From Paenibacillus amylolyticus (GTDB taxonomy: Bacteria > Bacillota > Bacilli > Paenibacillales > Paenibacillaceae), in contig NZ_CP121451.1 in NCBI RefSeq assembly GCF_029689945.1, positions 4,030,001 through 4,094,000 on the forward strand: a stretch of 64,000 nt of DNA. Reading direction: 5' to 3'. The position numbers and the translations under genes were made by a program. Under the pieces are notes generated by a model. That model worked only from the letters and a program-made list of their open reading frames with translations, searched no databases and was not told the DNA's origin. Every line of letters starts with the position of its first letter. Position 1 is the stretch's first letter. This document shows positions 46,599-55,435 of the stretch, in pieces.

Positions 46599-48326
46599 AT
46601 GAAAAAAACAGTCGCGGACGTTCTGGTTGAATCCTTATTGAACGCTGGTATCAAACGCATATATGGTATTGTTGGAGACTCCTTAAATTCGGTGCTCGAC
46701 TCCATTCGTCGATCTGGGAAGATCGAATGGATTCATGTGCGTCATGAGGAAGTGGCTGCATTTGCTGCCGGGGCAGACGCTGAAGTCAGTGGAAGTATCG
46801 CCGTCTGCGCAGGGAGCAGCGGTCCAGGTAATATGCATCTGATTAACGGTCTGTACGACTGTCATCGCAATCGTGTGCCTGTGCTCGCCATCGCTGCCCA
46901 TATCCCAAGTGACGAGATTGGCAGCGAGTATTTTCAGGCGACTCATCCAGAGTATCTGTTCCAGGAGTGTAGCGATTATTGTGAAGTGATTACAACAGCG
47001 AAACAGATGCCTCGCTCCCTTACGATGGCCATCCAGACAGCAGTTGCACGTTCAGGTGTATCTGTCGTTGTATTGCCGGGGGATGTCGCTGGACTTGAAG
47101 CAGCGGATCTTCCTGTGCCAGAGCATGTATATCACGCGACCAACCCTGTAGTACATCCTTCTGAGCCGGAACTCGTGAAATTGGCAGAGTATTTAAACCA
47201 AGGCAAAAAAATTACGTTGTTGTGTGGTGCAGGCTGCGCGGGCGCTCGGGAACCCCTAATGCAGCTCTGTGATCGGTTGAAATCCCCCATGGTTATTGCG
47301 CTAAGAGGCAAGGAATATCTGGAGTATGACAACCCCTATTCTGTTGGTCTTACCGGCCTGATCGGATATTCATCCGGTTATCATGCCATGATGGACTGTG
47401 ATGTATTATTGATGCTGGGAACCGATTTTCCATATCGTCAATTCTATCCCGAAGATGCAAAAGTTCTTCAGGTCGACATTCAATCTACCCATCTCGGTCG
47501 GCGTACGAAGCTGGATTATGGCGTATGTGGGGATGTAAAAGCGACCATTGAAACTTTACTTCCATATCTAACAGAAGAACACAGTGACAAACATTTGCGT
47601 AAAAGTGTGGATCGTTACGTGAAAGTCCGTAAAGAACTGGACGAGCTGGCCGTTGGTAAACCGGGTAAAAAGCCCATCCATCCACAGTACCTGACCAAGA
47701 TCATTAGTGATGCTGCCGCAGAAAATGCCATCTTCACCTGTGATGTCGGTACACCGACAGTATGGGCGGCACGTTATATCGAGATGTCTCGCAATCGCAG
47801 GCTGCTTGGCTCATTCAGTCACGGTACGATGGCGAATGCCCTGCCGCAAGCGATTGGTGCCCAGGTCGCTGATCCCGGCAGACAAGTCATCTCGTTGTCG
47901 GGTGATGGAGGCATTACGATGCTGATGGGTGATCTGTTGACATTGAAACAGCACAATCTGCCGATCAAGGTTGTGGTGTTTAACAATGGAGCACTTGGTT
48001 TTGTTGAGCTGGAGATGAAGGCTGCCGGATTCCTGGAGTCAGGAACAGAACTTGTCAATCCGAACTTTGCAATGGTTGCCCAGGCCATGGGCATGGAAGG
48101 GATTCGCGTTGAAGATCCGGCTGAACTGGAGGGAGCTGTACAGCGTGCGCTTCAGCATGATGGTCCTGTATTGATTGATGTCGTGGTGAACCGTCAGGAA
48201 TTGTCCTTACCTCCGAAGATTGAGTTCAAACAGGCGGAAGGTTTCACCTTATGGATGATGAAAGCCGTGCTGAACGGACGTGGTGACGAAATTATTGAAT
48301 TGGCGAAAACCAATTTGCTAAGATAG
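46599..48326 (+). CDS. poxB: Thiamine-diphosphate-dependent pyruvate oxidase/dehydrogenase (PoxB-like)
   Basis: ThDP enzyme of 575 aa related to PoxB of E. coli and YdaP of Bacillus. The catalytic Glu lies in WIHVRHEEVAAFAAG; the ThDP/Mg motif is LSGDGGITMLMGDLLTLKQ with VVFNNGALGF; the central Rossmann domain begins around KKITLLCGAGCAG. Decarboxylates pyruvate to acetate and CO2, passing electrons to quinone via FAD, at the membrane surface. The C-terminal helix (GFTLWMMKAVLNGRGDEI) resembles the lipid-activated tail of PoxB. AAAGGAG lies upstream of the ATG. Confidence 0.88.
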   Translation: MKKTVADVLVESLLNAGIKRIYGIVGDSLNSVLDSIRRSGKIEWIHVRHEEVAAFAAGADAEVSGSIAVCAGSSGPGNMHLINGLYDCHRNRVPVLAIAAHIPSDEIGSEYFQATHPEYLFQECSDYCEVITTAKQMPRSLTMAIQTAVARSGVSVVVLPGDVAGLEAADLPVPEHVYHATNPVVHPSEPELVKLAEYLNQGKKITLLCGAGCAGAREPLMQLCDRLKSPMVIALRGKEYLEYDNPYSVGLTGLIGYSSGYHAMMDCDVLLMLGTDFPYRQFYPEDAKVLQVDIQSTHLGRRTKLDYGVCGDVKATIETLLPYLTEEHSDKHLRKSVDRYVKVRKELDELAVGKPGKKPIHPQYLTKIISDAAAENAIFTCDVGTPTVWAARYIEMSRNRRLLGSFSHGTMANALPQAIGAQVADPGRQVISLSGDGGITMLMGDLLTLKQHNLPIKVVVFNNGALGFVELEMKAAGFLESGTELVNPNFAMVAQAMGMEGIRVEDPAELEGAVQRALQHDGPVLIDVVVNRQELSLPPKIEFKQAEGFTLWMMKAVLNGRGDEIIELAKTNLLR

Positions 48327-48400
48327 CGTTACGATATGCAGGTAAACACCGTTTGAAGTGGTAGAGATACCGGTTTTAAAAGGAGTGTAGATGTAATTGA

Positions 48401-48440
48401 GGAGCACGCAACAAGACATGAATGTTGCGTGCTCCTTTAA
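48401..48440 (+). terminator. Terminator of poxB
   Basis: GGAGCACGCAACA (48401-48413) and TGTTGCGTGCTCC (48423-48435) form a perfect 13-bp stem followed by TTTAAC. The rest of the 306-bp gap to the next gene is AT-rich promoter DNA with no gene. Confidence 0.88.
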
Positions 48441-48647
48441 CAGAAATGCTCAAAGTGTGACATGTTATATAGTATGAATACATATTATATGATTTGTTTT
48501 TATGTCGAAAGTCTATTAGAATAGGTAAAGTCAGGAAGGATTTATGCCATTTTTGATCTACATAATGCAATATTGCATGTACGTACGTTTCATATCGGTT
48601 TCAACGATCCAATCATCAGATGACACACACCCATGGAGGAGATCAAC

Positions 48648-49403
48648 ATGAGTCACGCAGGAAAAGTAGCCATTATTACTGGAGCAGGAAGTGGATTGGG
48701 CCAAGCAGCAGCGCTAAAGCTGGCGGAGAAGGGCGCATCCATTGTTGTTGTGGATCTTGTCGAAGAGACAGGTCGTGAAACGGTTAAGCAGATTGAGAAG
48801 CTGGGAAGTAAAGCTATTTTTGTACAAGCAGATGTGAGTAAAGCACCTGAAGTTGAGAATTATGTTAAAAAAGCAGTCGAAGAGTTCGGACGAATCGACA
48901 TGTTCTTTAATAATGCAGGTATTGCGGGTCCTGGGATCAAGTTGATCGAACATACGATTGAGCAATTTGACCAGATTATTGATATTAACCTGAGAAGTGT
49001 GTTCTACGGGTTGAAGTATGTGATTACGGAAATGCTCAAGACAGGTGGGGGTTCCATTCTGAATACTGCCTCTACAGCCGGTATTGTTGGTGTACCCGCG
49101 GTTGCACCCTACGCAGCAACCAAACATGGCGTGGTCGGCTTGACTCGCACAGCAGCAATTGAATATGGCAAGGACAATATTCGTGTGAACGCGATTGCGC
49201 CGGGCACGATTGAGACACCGATGGTTGTTCAGTTTGGTAAAGATAATCCTGAAGTGTTCAAAGCAACGGTGGACAGCATTCCATCTGGACGCCTTGGCAG
49301 ACCGGAAGAGATCGCGAACCTGGTTTCCTTCCTGCTTGGAGATGAAGCGCCATATATCAATGGTGCAGTATATCCGATCGATGGTGCAGTAACAGCCCAA
49401 TAA
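48648..49403 (+). CDS. SDR-family dehydrogenase
   Basis: Classical short-chain dehydrogenase of 251 aa with a complete set of motifs: TGAGSGLGQAAALKLA, NNAGIAGPG, Ser in NTASTAGIVG, YAATKHG catalytic Tyr-Lys and INGAVYPIDGAVTAQ end. D in VVVDLVEE after strand 2 suggests NAD preference. The ATG at 48648 is preceded by GGAGGAG; an in-frame ATG at 48633 overlaps that site. Substrate unknown (FabG/glucose dehydrogenase-like group). Confidence 0.85.
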   Translation: MSHAGKVAIITGAGSGLGQAAALKLAEKGASIVVVDLVEETGRETVKQIEKLGSKAIFVQADVSKAPEVENYVKKAVEEFGRIDMFFNNAGIAGPGIKLIEHTIEQFDQIIDINLRSVFYGLKYVITEMLKTGGGSILNTASTAGIVGVPAVAPYAATKHGVVGLTRTAAIEYGKDNIRVNAIAPGTIETPMVVQFGKDNPEVFKATVDSIPSGRLGRPEEIANLVSFLLGDEAPYINGAVYPIDGAVTAQ

Positions 49404-49444
49404 GCGTTAAGCTTATCGGCAATAGAATAGTCGTTAAGATGGTC

Positions 49445-49483
49445 AAAGAGAGGTTACTGTATGTGTACAGTGCCTCTCTTTTT
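49445..49483 (+). terminator. Rho-independent terminator
   Basis: AAAGAGAGG...ACTGTA (49445-49461) pairs with TACAGT...CCTCTCTTT (49466-49481) and runs into TTTT. A strong signal for the SDR gene and possibly the convergent MFS gene. Confidence 0.88.
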
Positions 49484-49523
49484 GATTTCTCTTTTTTACT
49501 ACGAATGGTATTGCAAATTCATA

Positions 49524-50708
49524 TCAAGCAACGTTGTTTGATACATCAGTTTGTGTGCTTTTACTTGATGCTGAACGATACGAGCCAATAACAATGATGA
49601 TAGCCAAAACTACCCCGACAGCCCCAATCCAGGTTATGGATGACAATGAAACGTTGCTGACCGCGATGCCACCAATCCCTGCTCCGGCTGCCATGGCTAA
49701 TTGCATGACCGAACTATTCAGACTAAGCATAATACCTGAGGATTCGGGAGCCATCGTCACGAGGTTATATTGCTGAGTTGGACCCGAAGACCATGCGGCA
49801 AAAGACCACAAAATCAGAACAAGCAAGACAGTGAAATGAGAGCTTGCCGTTATATTCAGCAGGACCAGACTCACGATATGCAGTGTCATGCCTGTAATCA
49901 ACGTTCGTTTGACACCCCATCTGTCGGCGCTGAATCCTCCTACTTTTGAACCGATCAGACTAGCTATGCCAAATGCCAGTAAAGCTGAACTGAGTAGTGC
50001 TTCGCTCATTCCTGCAACAGTTACAAGATAAGGTGAGATATACGTGTAAGCAATGGAATAACCACCTAACCAGAAAAATGTCACCAGCAGTGCCAAACCA
50101 ATTCGTGGCTGTTTGAGCAAAAACAGTTGTTTCTTCAGCGGAACAGACGCTTCCGCTGAAGAAGGTGGAATGGCGGCCGCAATAACCAGCATGGCGAGAA
50201 TGCCGAGAACGGCTATGCCTGCGAAAACAAGCTTCCAATCCCATGATGCAGCCACAAGCCTTCCGAGCGGAACGCCAACAATCAATGAAGCGGTAAAGCC
50301 AGTGATTACTGTGGCAATTGCACTAGCTTGTTTGCCCTCGGAAGCTATTTGGGAAGCAACGGTTAACGCCGTGACAACAACGACGCCCGCACCCAGAGCC
50401 ATCAAGACACGTGCTGCGACGAACAGACCATAGCCCGGCAACAGATAAGCAAGTACATTAGCTACAACGAACAGACCAAGAAAGTACAGCAACAGCTTGC
50501 GACGATCCCAGCGCGAAGTCAGTGCAATAATGACAGGTGTACCAAGCGCATAGACGAGCGAAAAAATCGTAATAAGCTGCCCGGCAGCGATCAAAGAGAT
50601 ATTCATCGTATCTGCAATGCGATCCAAAATGCCGGCAATGACATATTCGGACGTTCCTACAAGGAAACTGACCAAGGCAAGAACATAGATTTTGAGCGTA
50701 GAAGACAT
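49524..50708 (-). CDS. MFS transporter (AraJ/YdhP-like efflux)
   Basis: Twelve-helix MFS protein of 394 aa. Typical AraJ-group motifs are LVSFLVGTSEYVIAGIL in helix 1, TSRWDRRKLL in loop 2-3, RVLMALGAGVVVVTALTVAS in helix 4 and GVPLGRLVAASWDWKLVF in helix 5. Proton-coupled drug or sugar efflux is the likely function. An ArsR-family gene lies upstream in the same direction, and the same TATTTCTA-type operator occurs before both, so export is probably induced by the regulator's ligand. Confidence 0.85.
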   Translation of the reverse strand: MSSTLKIYVLALVSFLVGTSEYVIAGILDRIADTMNISLIAAGQLITIFSLVYALGTPVIIALTSRWDRRKLLLYFLGLFVVANVLAYLLPGYGLFVAARVLMALGAGVVVVTALTVASQIASEGKQASAIATVITGFTASLIVGVPLGRLVAASWDWKLVFAGIAVLGILAMLVIAAAIPPSSAEASVPLKKQLFLLKQPRIGLALLVTFFWLGGYSIAYTYISPYLVTVAGMSEALLSSALLAFGIASLIGSKVGGFSADRWGVKRTLITGMTLHIVSLVLLNITASSHFTVLLVLILWSFAAWSSGPTQQYNLVTMAPESSGIMLSLNSSVMQLAMAAGAGIGGIAVSNVSLSSITWIGAVGVVLAIIIVIGSYRSASSKSTQTDVSNNVA

Positions 50709-50741
50709 GGATACATAACCTCTTTTCGTTTATAATTATTA

Positions 50742-50763
50742 TAATTCTAGAAATATAGAAATA
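50742..50763. promoter_or_regulatory. ArsR operator copy 1 (before MFS gene)
   Basis: TAATTCTA-GAAATA-TAGAAATA, one mismatch from the perfect 8+6+8 palindrome seen at 50929 and 51277. It starts 34 bp from the MFS start codon. Confidence 0.7.
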
Positions 50764-50928
50764 AAGACAAGAGGACGAGGTATGAAGGCTGTGAATGCCG
50801 TTAATGCCGTTAATGCTCTGAATGCAACCCATCTGCGAATGGTGATGTTACAACGGTGATCTTCAAGATTGGCATAAGCGTAAACTTATGTGACCTCATT
50901 CTACAATGATCATTGTTCGTTGTTTCTA

Positions 50929-50950
50929 TATTTCTAATTATATAGAAATA
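50929..50950. promoter_or_regulatory. ArsR operator copy 2
   Basis: TATTTCTA-ATTATA-TAGAAATA with perfect arms, in the gap between the ArsR gene and the MFS gene, just after the regulator's stop codon. Confidence 0.75.
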
Positions 50951-50963
50951 TAAATTAAATTTT

Positions 50964-51251
50964 TTATTTATTTAGCAGATAGGGAACATACTTCTGTGCG
51001 GTCTCCGTGTTCAGGCTGTAGTAGATATACGTACCTTTCTTCTGTGAGGTGAGCAAGCCGCAATCGGACAGCTGTTTCAGGTGATGAGACAGAGTTGATA
51101 GGGCAACGGTAACAAGGCGACTCTCCAGATCGGCAGGACACAGATTGCTTTCGCCCGATAGAATCTGAATGATTTTGTAGCGTGTATGCTCACCCAGTGC
51201 TTTATGAATTTTGACCACTTGTTCAAGTTCATTCGGGTTTGGTTGCATCAT
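50964..51251 (-). CDS. ArsR-family transcriptional regulator
   Basis: Winged-helix regulator of 95 aa: LSTLSHHLKQLSDCGLLTSQ recognition region and KGTYIYYSLN wing. Cysteines at SNLCPADLES and SDCGLL exist but do not form a standard ArsR metal motif. It lies upstream of the MFS gene in the same direction. Three copies of one palindrome flank it, at 50742, 50929 and 51277, making it the likely repressor of itself and the exporter. Confidence 0.82.
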   Translation of the reverse strand: MMQPNPNELEQVVKIHKALGEHTRYKIIQILSGESNLCPADLESRLVTVALSTLSHHLKQLSDCGLLTSQKKGTYIYYSLNTETAQKYVPYLLNK

Positions 51252-51276
51252 GATCTGTCCTTTCGTCTTTATTTCT

Positions 51277-51298
51277 TATTTCTAGTAATATAGAAATA
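51277..51298. promoter_or_regulatory. ArsR operator copy 3 (before regulator gene)
   Basis: TATTTCTA-GTAATA-TAGAAATA with perfect 8-bp arms, 26 bp upstream of the ArsR start codon. Confidence 0.75.
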
Positions 51299-51325
51299 CA
51301 GTATCATACGCCATTTGAAAAGTAA

Positions 51326-51356
51326 ACTCTCGGACGAAGATTCTTCCCCCGAGAGT
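51326..51356 (-). terminator. Terminator of the L7/L12-like gene
   Basis: ACTCTCGG and CCGAGAGT enclose an inner GAAGA/TCTTC stem. On the minus strand a TTTACTTTTC stretch follows. Confidence 0.6.
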
Positions 51357-51381
51357 GAGATGAGTTGTATATAGTTGTATA

Positions 51382-51729
51382 TTACCGTTCCAGGGAATCG
51401 ACATAGTCCTTGGCTTCCTTCAACGACAGACCTCTGGCTTCGCGCAGGCGTTTGATTGCCATAATTTTTTTCCCTTGGTGTATAAGTGCAAGCAGCTCCT
51501 GATCCAGATCCGTTGTGGCTGTCTGGCTTGTATGTGAAGGAGGTGCTTCCTTCGGTGACAAGGTGTAATTGAAGTCGGAGCGCGGGCTGGCGATTGCGGT
51601 TGAACCATTCTCCAGACGCTCCACATCTCTTTTCAATTCATTCAATTGGCGTTGCAGGCTGCTGACTCTGACCAGTAATACCAGGATCAGAAGCAGCAGA
51701 ACGATCCATACCAAGGTGTTCATTTCCAT
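51382..51729 (-). CDS. Membrane-anchored protein with ribosomal L7/L12 C-terminal-like domain
   Basis: Protein of 115 aa with one N-terminal membrane helix (LVWIVLLLLILVLLVRV), a short coiled coil (SSLQRQLNELKRDVERLENG), a disordered linker and a C-terminal segment GKKIMAIKRLREARGLSLKEAKDY that matches the L7/L12 C-terminal domain core. It is not the ribosomal stalk protein, since the N-terminal dimer domain is absent and a membrane anchor is present. Function unknown. It follows the P450 gene by 40 bp in the same direction. Confidence 0.75.
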   Translation of the reverse strand: MEMNTLVWIVLLLLILVLLVRVSSLQRQLNELKRDVERLENGSTAIASPRSDFNYTLSPKEAPPSHTSQTATTDLDQELLALIHQGKKIMAIKRLREARGLSLKEAKDYVDSLER

Positions 51730-51769
51730 GATGTCATGTGCCTCACTTTCATGTATTGCTCATTAGCGA

Positions 51770-52975
51770 TTATTTAAGTTGAACCGGGATTTCCTTGACA
51801 CCACGAACAATCATGCCAGGTCTCCATTCCAGTTCATTTACATCTGCCTGAAGCTGCATATTTGGAAAACGATTCAAAAGTGTACTGACTGCAATCTCAC
51901 CTTCCAGGCGAGCAAGCGGTGCTCCGAGACAAAGGTGGATGCCTTTGCCAAACGCCAGATGTGAACTCTTCTCGCGGGTAATGTCGAAGATATCCGCATC
52001 CTTAAACTGCTGTTCATCCCGATTAGCCGAATCAAGCGCAACAATAACAAGTTCACCTTGAGCGATATGCTCTCCACGGAATTCAATATCTTCCAGAGCC
52101 CAGCGGGATGTGCTGAACTCCACCGGACCGTTATAGCGCAGCATCTCTTCAATGGCATTATGAATAAGCTCGGGCTGTTTGATCAGAAGTTCGCGTTGCT
52201 CCGGATGCTCCAGCAGGGCGAGAATGCCGTTGCCGATGAGATTAACCGTTGTTTCATGACCGGCAATGATTAATAAGGAGACCACGCCAAGCAGTTCTTG
52301 TTCTGTTAATTGCTGCCCCGATTCTTCTGCAATGACGAGCTGGCTGATCAGATCAGCGCCGGGATCCTGGCGTACCTTGGCGAACCAGGCTGTGAGGTAA
52401 TCCGTAAACTCCCTGGAATGCTGCTCAAACAGCTCGGCACTCTCGGCTGTGGAAGCATCAATGACCGTATTGGACCACATGCGGAATTTGTCACGATCCT
52501 CGTGAGGTACTCCCAGAATTTCACTGATAACAATGATGGGTAGCGGAAAAGCAAAATCATCGATCAGATTCATTTTTTCCTGTGACGGAAGGTTGTCCAG
52601 CAGTTCGTCAGCGATGTCCTGAATATGGCTTCGCATGTTTGCGACCATTTTGGGTGTGAATGCTTTCTGCACAAGTCCCCGAAGACGTCTGTGATCTGGC
52701 GGATCGGAGAATAACATATTATTCGAGAAGATGCTTTGATTTTCAGCGCCGTAACGTCGGACCATGTCTTTGCTGAAGCGAGAATCTTTCAGAATCTGGA
52801 CTGCATCCTCGTATCGGGTAATCATCCAGCCGAATTCTCCATGTGGGAACATGACTCTGAAAACGGGTTCATCTTTTCTTAACTTTTCATACACCGGGTA
52901 AGGATTATGCGTGAATTCTTTGGTAAAAAACGCTGGACTTGAGGAATCGTTCACTTCATTCGGTTTCAAATGCAA
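51770..52975 (-). CDS. Cytochrome P450
   Basis: Soluble bacterial P450 of 401 aa. The heme loop FGKGIHLCLGAPLARLE holds the axial Cys, AGHETTVN is the I-helix oxygen-activation motif and EEMLRYNG has the ExxR. Resembles the CYP107/CYP109-type Bacillus enzymes that hydroxylate fatty acids, steroids or polyketides. The TTG at 52975 is preferred, with AGGAGAGGAG just upstream; an in-frame GTG at 53008 would include that site in the coding region. No ferredoxin gene is adjacent, so redox partners come from elsewhere. Confidence 0.88.
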   Translation of the reverse strand: MHLKPNEVNDSSSPAFFTKEFTHNPYPVYEKLRKDEPVFRVMFPHGEFGWMITRYEDAVQILKDSRFSKDMVRRYGAENQSIFSNNMLFSDPPDHRRLRGLVQKAFTPKMVANMRSHIQDIADELLDNLPSQEKMNLIDDFAFPLPIIVISEILGVPHEDRDKFRMWSNTVIDASTAESAELFEQHSREFTDYLTAWFAKVRQDPGADLISQLVIAEESGQQLTEQELLGVVSLLIIAGHETTVNLIGNGILALLEHPEQRELLIKQPELIHNAIEEMLRYNGPVEFSTSRWALEDIEFRGEHIAQGELVIVALDSANRDEQQFKDADIFDITREKSSHLAFGKGIHLCLGAPLARLEGEIAVSTLLNRFPNMQLQADVNELEWRPGMIVRGVKEIPVQLK

Positions 52976-53158
52976 AATCTCCTCTCCTGTTCCTGTATAT
53001 ATCTTCACCCTCTATATATTCAATACGCAGGCTTTTAAAACCTTGTTTTTGGTCCATGTGTATGATCGAGCAGGAAAATAGAGGAAGGTGGAAGAAGACA
53101 TGGTAGAGAGATTCCATAACCATACTTCGTAAAATTAAAAAATGAGGTGAACGCTGAC

Positions 53159-54187
53159 ATGTCCTACGCACAACTTCCTTTGCATCACCACCAGATTCCG
53201 GCAAGTCGAATGGTACTTGGCTGTATGCGGTTTGGGGGTGAATGGGACGGTCTCCCCATTACTTCTGATCTAGTTGTGGAAGGCCATCGGGCAGTAGAAG
53301 CTGCGATTGAAATAGGCATTAACCATTTTGACCTGGCGGATATATACACACGCGGTAAGGCAGAGCATGTATTGGGGCGAGTTATATCCGAAACTCCCGG
53401 CTTGCGTGAACAGATTATCATACAGTCGAAATGTGGCATACGTCTTGTGGGTGACGATGAAGGACCACAGCGTTATGACACCTCAGGTGCACATATCCTG
53501 GCAAGTGTGGACGGTATTCTGGAACGGCTCGGAATCGAATATCTGGATATTTTGCTTTTGCACCGTCCTGATCCACTAGCCCATCCGCAAGAGATTGGAG
53601 AAGCGCTGGCTAATCTGCATCATTCCGGTAAAGTACGCCATTTTGGCGTGTCCAATATGGGGTCTGAACAGATTCGTCTTCTTCAGCTTCATAGTAAAGT
53701 ACCTCTGATTGTGAATCAGCTGGAGATGAGTCTGGACAAAATCGGATTCGTAGAAGCTGGGGTGACGGTGAATCGCCCCCAAGCCAGAGACAACGTATTT
53801 CCCTATGGTACGATGGAATATTGTCAGGCAGAACATATTCAACTACAGGCATGGGGGCCACTTGCCCAAGGACGATTTACCGGCAGGGTTGTTGAAGGGC
53901 AACGCCCGGAAATTGAGGATACGGCTAGGCGGGTTGATCAGATGGCCAAGGAGCGTGGGGTGACACCGGAAGCTATTGTACTGGCTTGGTTAATGAAACA
54001 TCCAGCAGGGATTCAGCCTGTGATAGGTTCGATTCGACCAGAACGTATTCTGGCCTGCCGTGATGCTACCAATGTTGAGCTTACCCGTTATGAGTGGTAC
54101 GAACTTTATTCCGCCCACTCGCATATAAACCCTTATGTATCAAAGGATTTTATTGCTCATCATCCTCTGATGCTAACATTTTGTTAA
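53159..54187 (+). CDS. Aldo/keto reductase with 3' end altered by the integrated element
   Basis: NAD(P)H-dependent reductase of 342 aa with a TIM-barrel. The tetrad is visible: Asp and Tyr in HFDLADIYTRG, Lys in IQSKCGIRL and His in LLLHRPDPL; the cofactor end has QPVIGSIRPERI. ATG at 53159 follows GAGGTG. After EWYELYSA the last about 20 residues (ending HHPLMLTFC) do not look like the usual family C-terminus and overlap the integrase gene of the element on the other strand by 38 bp, so the original 3' end was probably replaced at integration. Confidence 0.85.
   Translation: MSYAQLPLHHHQIPASRMVLGCMRFGGEWDGLPITSDLVVEGHRAVEAAIEIGINHFDLADIYTRGKAEHVLGRVISETPGLREQIIIQSKCGIRLVGDDEGPQRYDTSGAHILASVDGILERLGIEYLDILLLHRPDPLAHPQEIGEALANLHHSGKVRHFGVSNMGSEQIRLLQLHSKVPLIVNQLEMSLDKIGFVEAGVTVNRPQARDNVFPYGTMEYCQAEHIQLQAWGPLAQGRFTGRVVEGQRPEIEDTARRVDQMAKERGVTPEAIVLAWLMKHPAGIQPVIGSIRPERILACRDATNVELTRYEWYELYSAHSHINPYVSKDFIAHHPLMLTFC
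54128..54149. other. Candidate attL core at the element boundary
   Basis: AACCCTT-ATGTATCA-AAGGATT has 7-bp inverted arms (6 of 7 matched) around an 8-bp spacer, as in tyrosine-recombinase crossover cores. It lies directly next to the integrase stop codon and within the altered end of the reductase gene. Prediction only; the matching attR is outside the window. Confidence 0.4.
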
Positions 54188-55420
54188 CATTGCTCAAATC
54201 TAATTCAGAAGTAGATTTCATTAAGTCGCCGAACTTCTGAACGGCTTCTTTTCTTTTTGGTTTTGTAACGTGGAGGTAGATTCGTTTGGTGATGTCGTCA
54301 TTCGCATGTCCTAGTCTCTGCATAATTTGTTCCAGGCTAACTCCTGCTTCAGCGAGTAGGGATGCGTGAGTGTGTCTCAATGAATGGGGGGATAGATCCT
54401 CATTTAATCCAGCTAATCTCAATATCCGTGTCATGCGTTTTCTTACCTTTGCGGGGATCAATGGGTATCCGGCATATGATCCAGACATTGGAAAAAGGAA
54501 CCCTTCATTATGGTAAGTATTCGGTCTTTTCTTTTTTCAATTTGTGCAAGAGTAAGGAGATCTTCAAAAATTTTCATTATATCAGGATCAATATCGATTT
54601 CCCGGAACGATGATGCTGTTTTGGGTGTAACCAAATTGTACATTTTGTGATTATTGGTAGGGTTGTAAACTGTTTTTGAAATTCTTATTTTATTCTCCGC
54701 AAAATTCAGATCTGCTTCTTTGAGAGCGCAAAGCTCACCAACTCTAAGGCCTGTGTAAGCGAGAGTCATGAAAGTTTCGTAGTCATTCTCCAATCCGTAT
54801 TTTTTAACAGTATCAAGAAATAGCAGGAGTTCATCTTTCTCGAAATACTCTGGAAGGTAGGTGTGTGCTTCGAGATCACTTACTGTTTTGGTTTCTCTTG
54901 GCACATAGACATCAAGAGTAGGATTCTTCTTTACTGACCCTATGCTCACTCCGTGCTTGAAAATCATACTAGCTGTTGCGTGTATACCTGAAATAGTGTT
55001 GTATGCGAGGCCTTTTTTAATAATATTTCCTTCTCCATCGGTTTGCCCCAATTCGAGTTTATACAAGGCCCTCTGATAATCTTCAGTTGTGATATCCATG
55101 GCACATCTTTTTCTGAAAAATGGCATTAATAATTTTTTTTCTTTAGTTCTAACTAATATAGTACCTTGTTTTTTAGGCTTTCCTAATCTACTGTACGCTT
55201 CAAGCCACTGATCAGCAAGTTCTTCGAATGTCATCTTTACCGATGCGATGTATTCACCTTTATTTAATTCTGACAAAAAGTCGGCAGCGTGCGCCTGGGC
55301 TAGCTTCTTTGTTTTGAATCCGCCCTTGCTTTTTTGCTTCCGTTTTCCAGTTTCAGGATCTATTCCAACATCAACGATGTAACTCCAGGTGCTGCCTCGT
55401 TTATAAAAACTACCTTTCAT
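54150..55420 (-). CDS. int: Tyrosine-type site-specific integrase (frameshifted)
   Basis: Phage integrase of 423 aa after correction. The N-terminal arm-binding domain (about residues 1-50) starts MKGSFYKRGSTWSY; a SAM-like core-binding domain follows (about 60-170). Catalytic residues: Arg in AYTGLRVGELCALK, His-x-x-Arg in SPHSLRHTHAS, LGH, and the nucleophile Tyr in TKRIYLHVT. The frame breaks at about 54527-54530, where one A is missing on the coding strand (EKRKRPNTYHNEGFLFPMSG restored). AAAAAGGAG precedes the ATG. Catalyses insertion and excision at the adjacent att site. Confidence 0.9.
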
Positions 55421-55435
55421 ATCAGAAACTCCTTT

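Noticed and set aside
46393..46602. 69-codon ORF before poxB
   Set aside because: No ribosome site, AT-rich, overlaps repeat and promoter DNA, and the peptide has no protein-like pattern.
48714..49400. 228-codon ORF opposite the SDR gene
   Set aside because: Antisense shadow; composition is Asn/His/Cys-rich and the plus-strand SDR has all catalytic motifs.
50758..50832. Repeated Asn-Ala-Val-like short reading frame with tandem GCCGTTAAT units after the MFS promoter
   Set aside because: Only a few 9-bp units (about 50797-50822), no ribosome site and no protein-like continuation; noted as a tiny simple repeat only.
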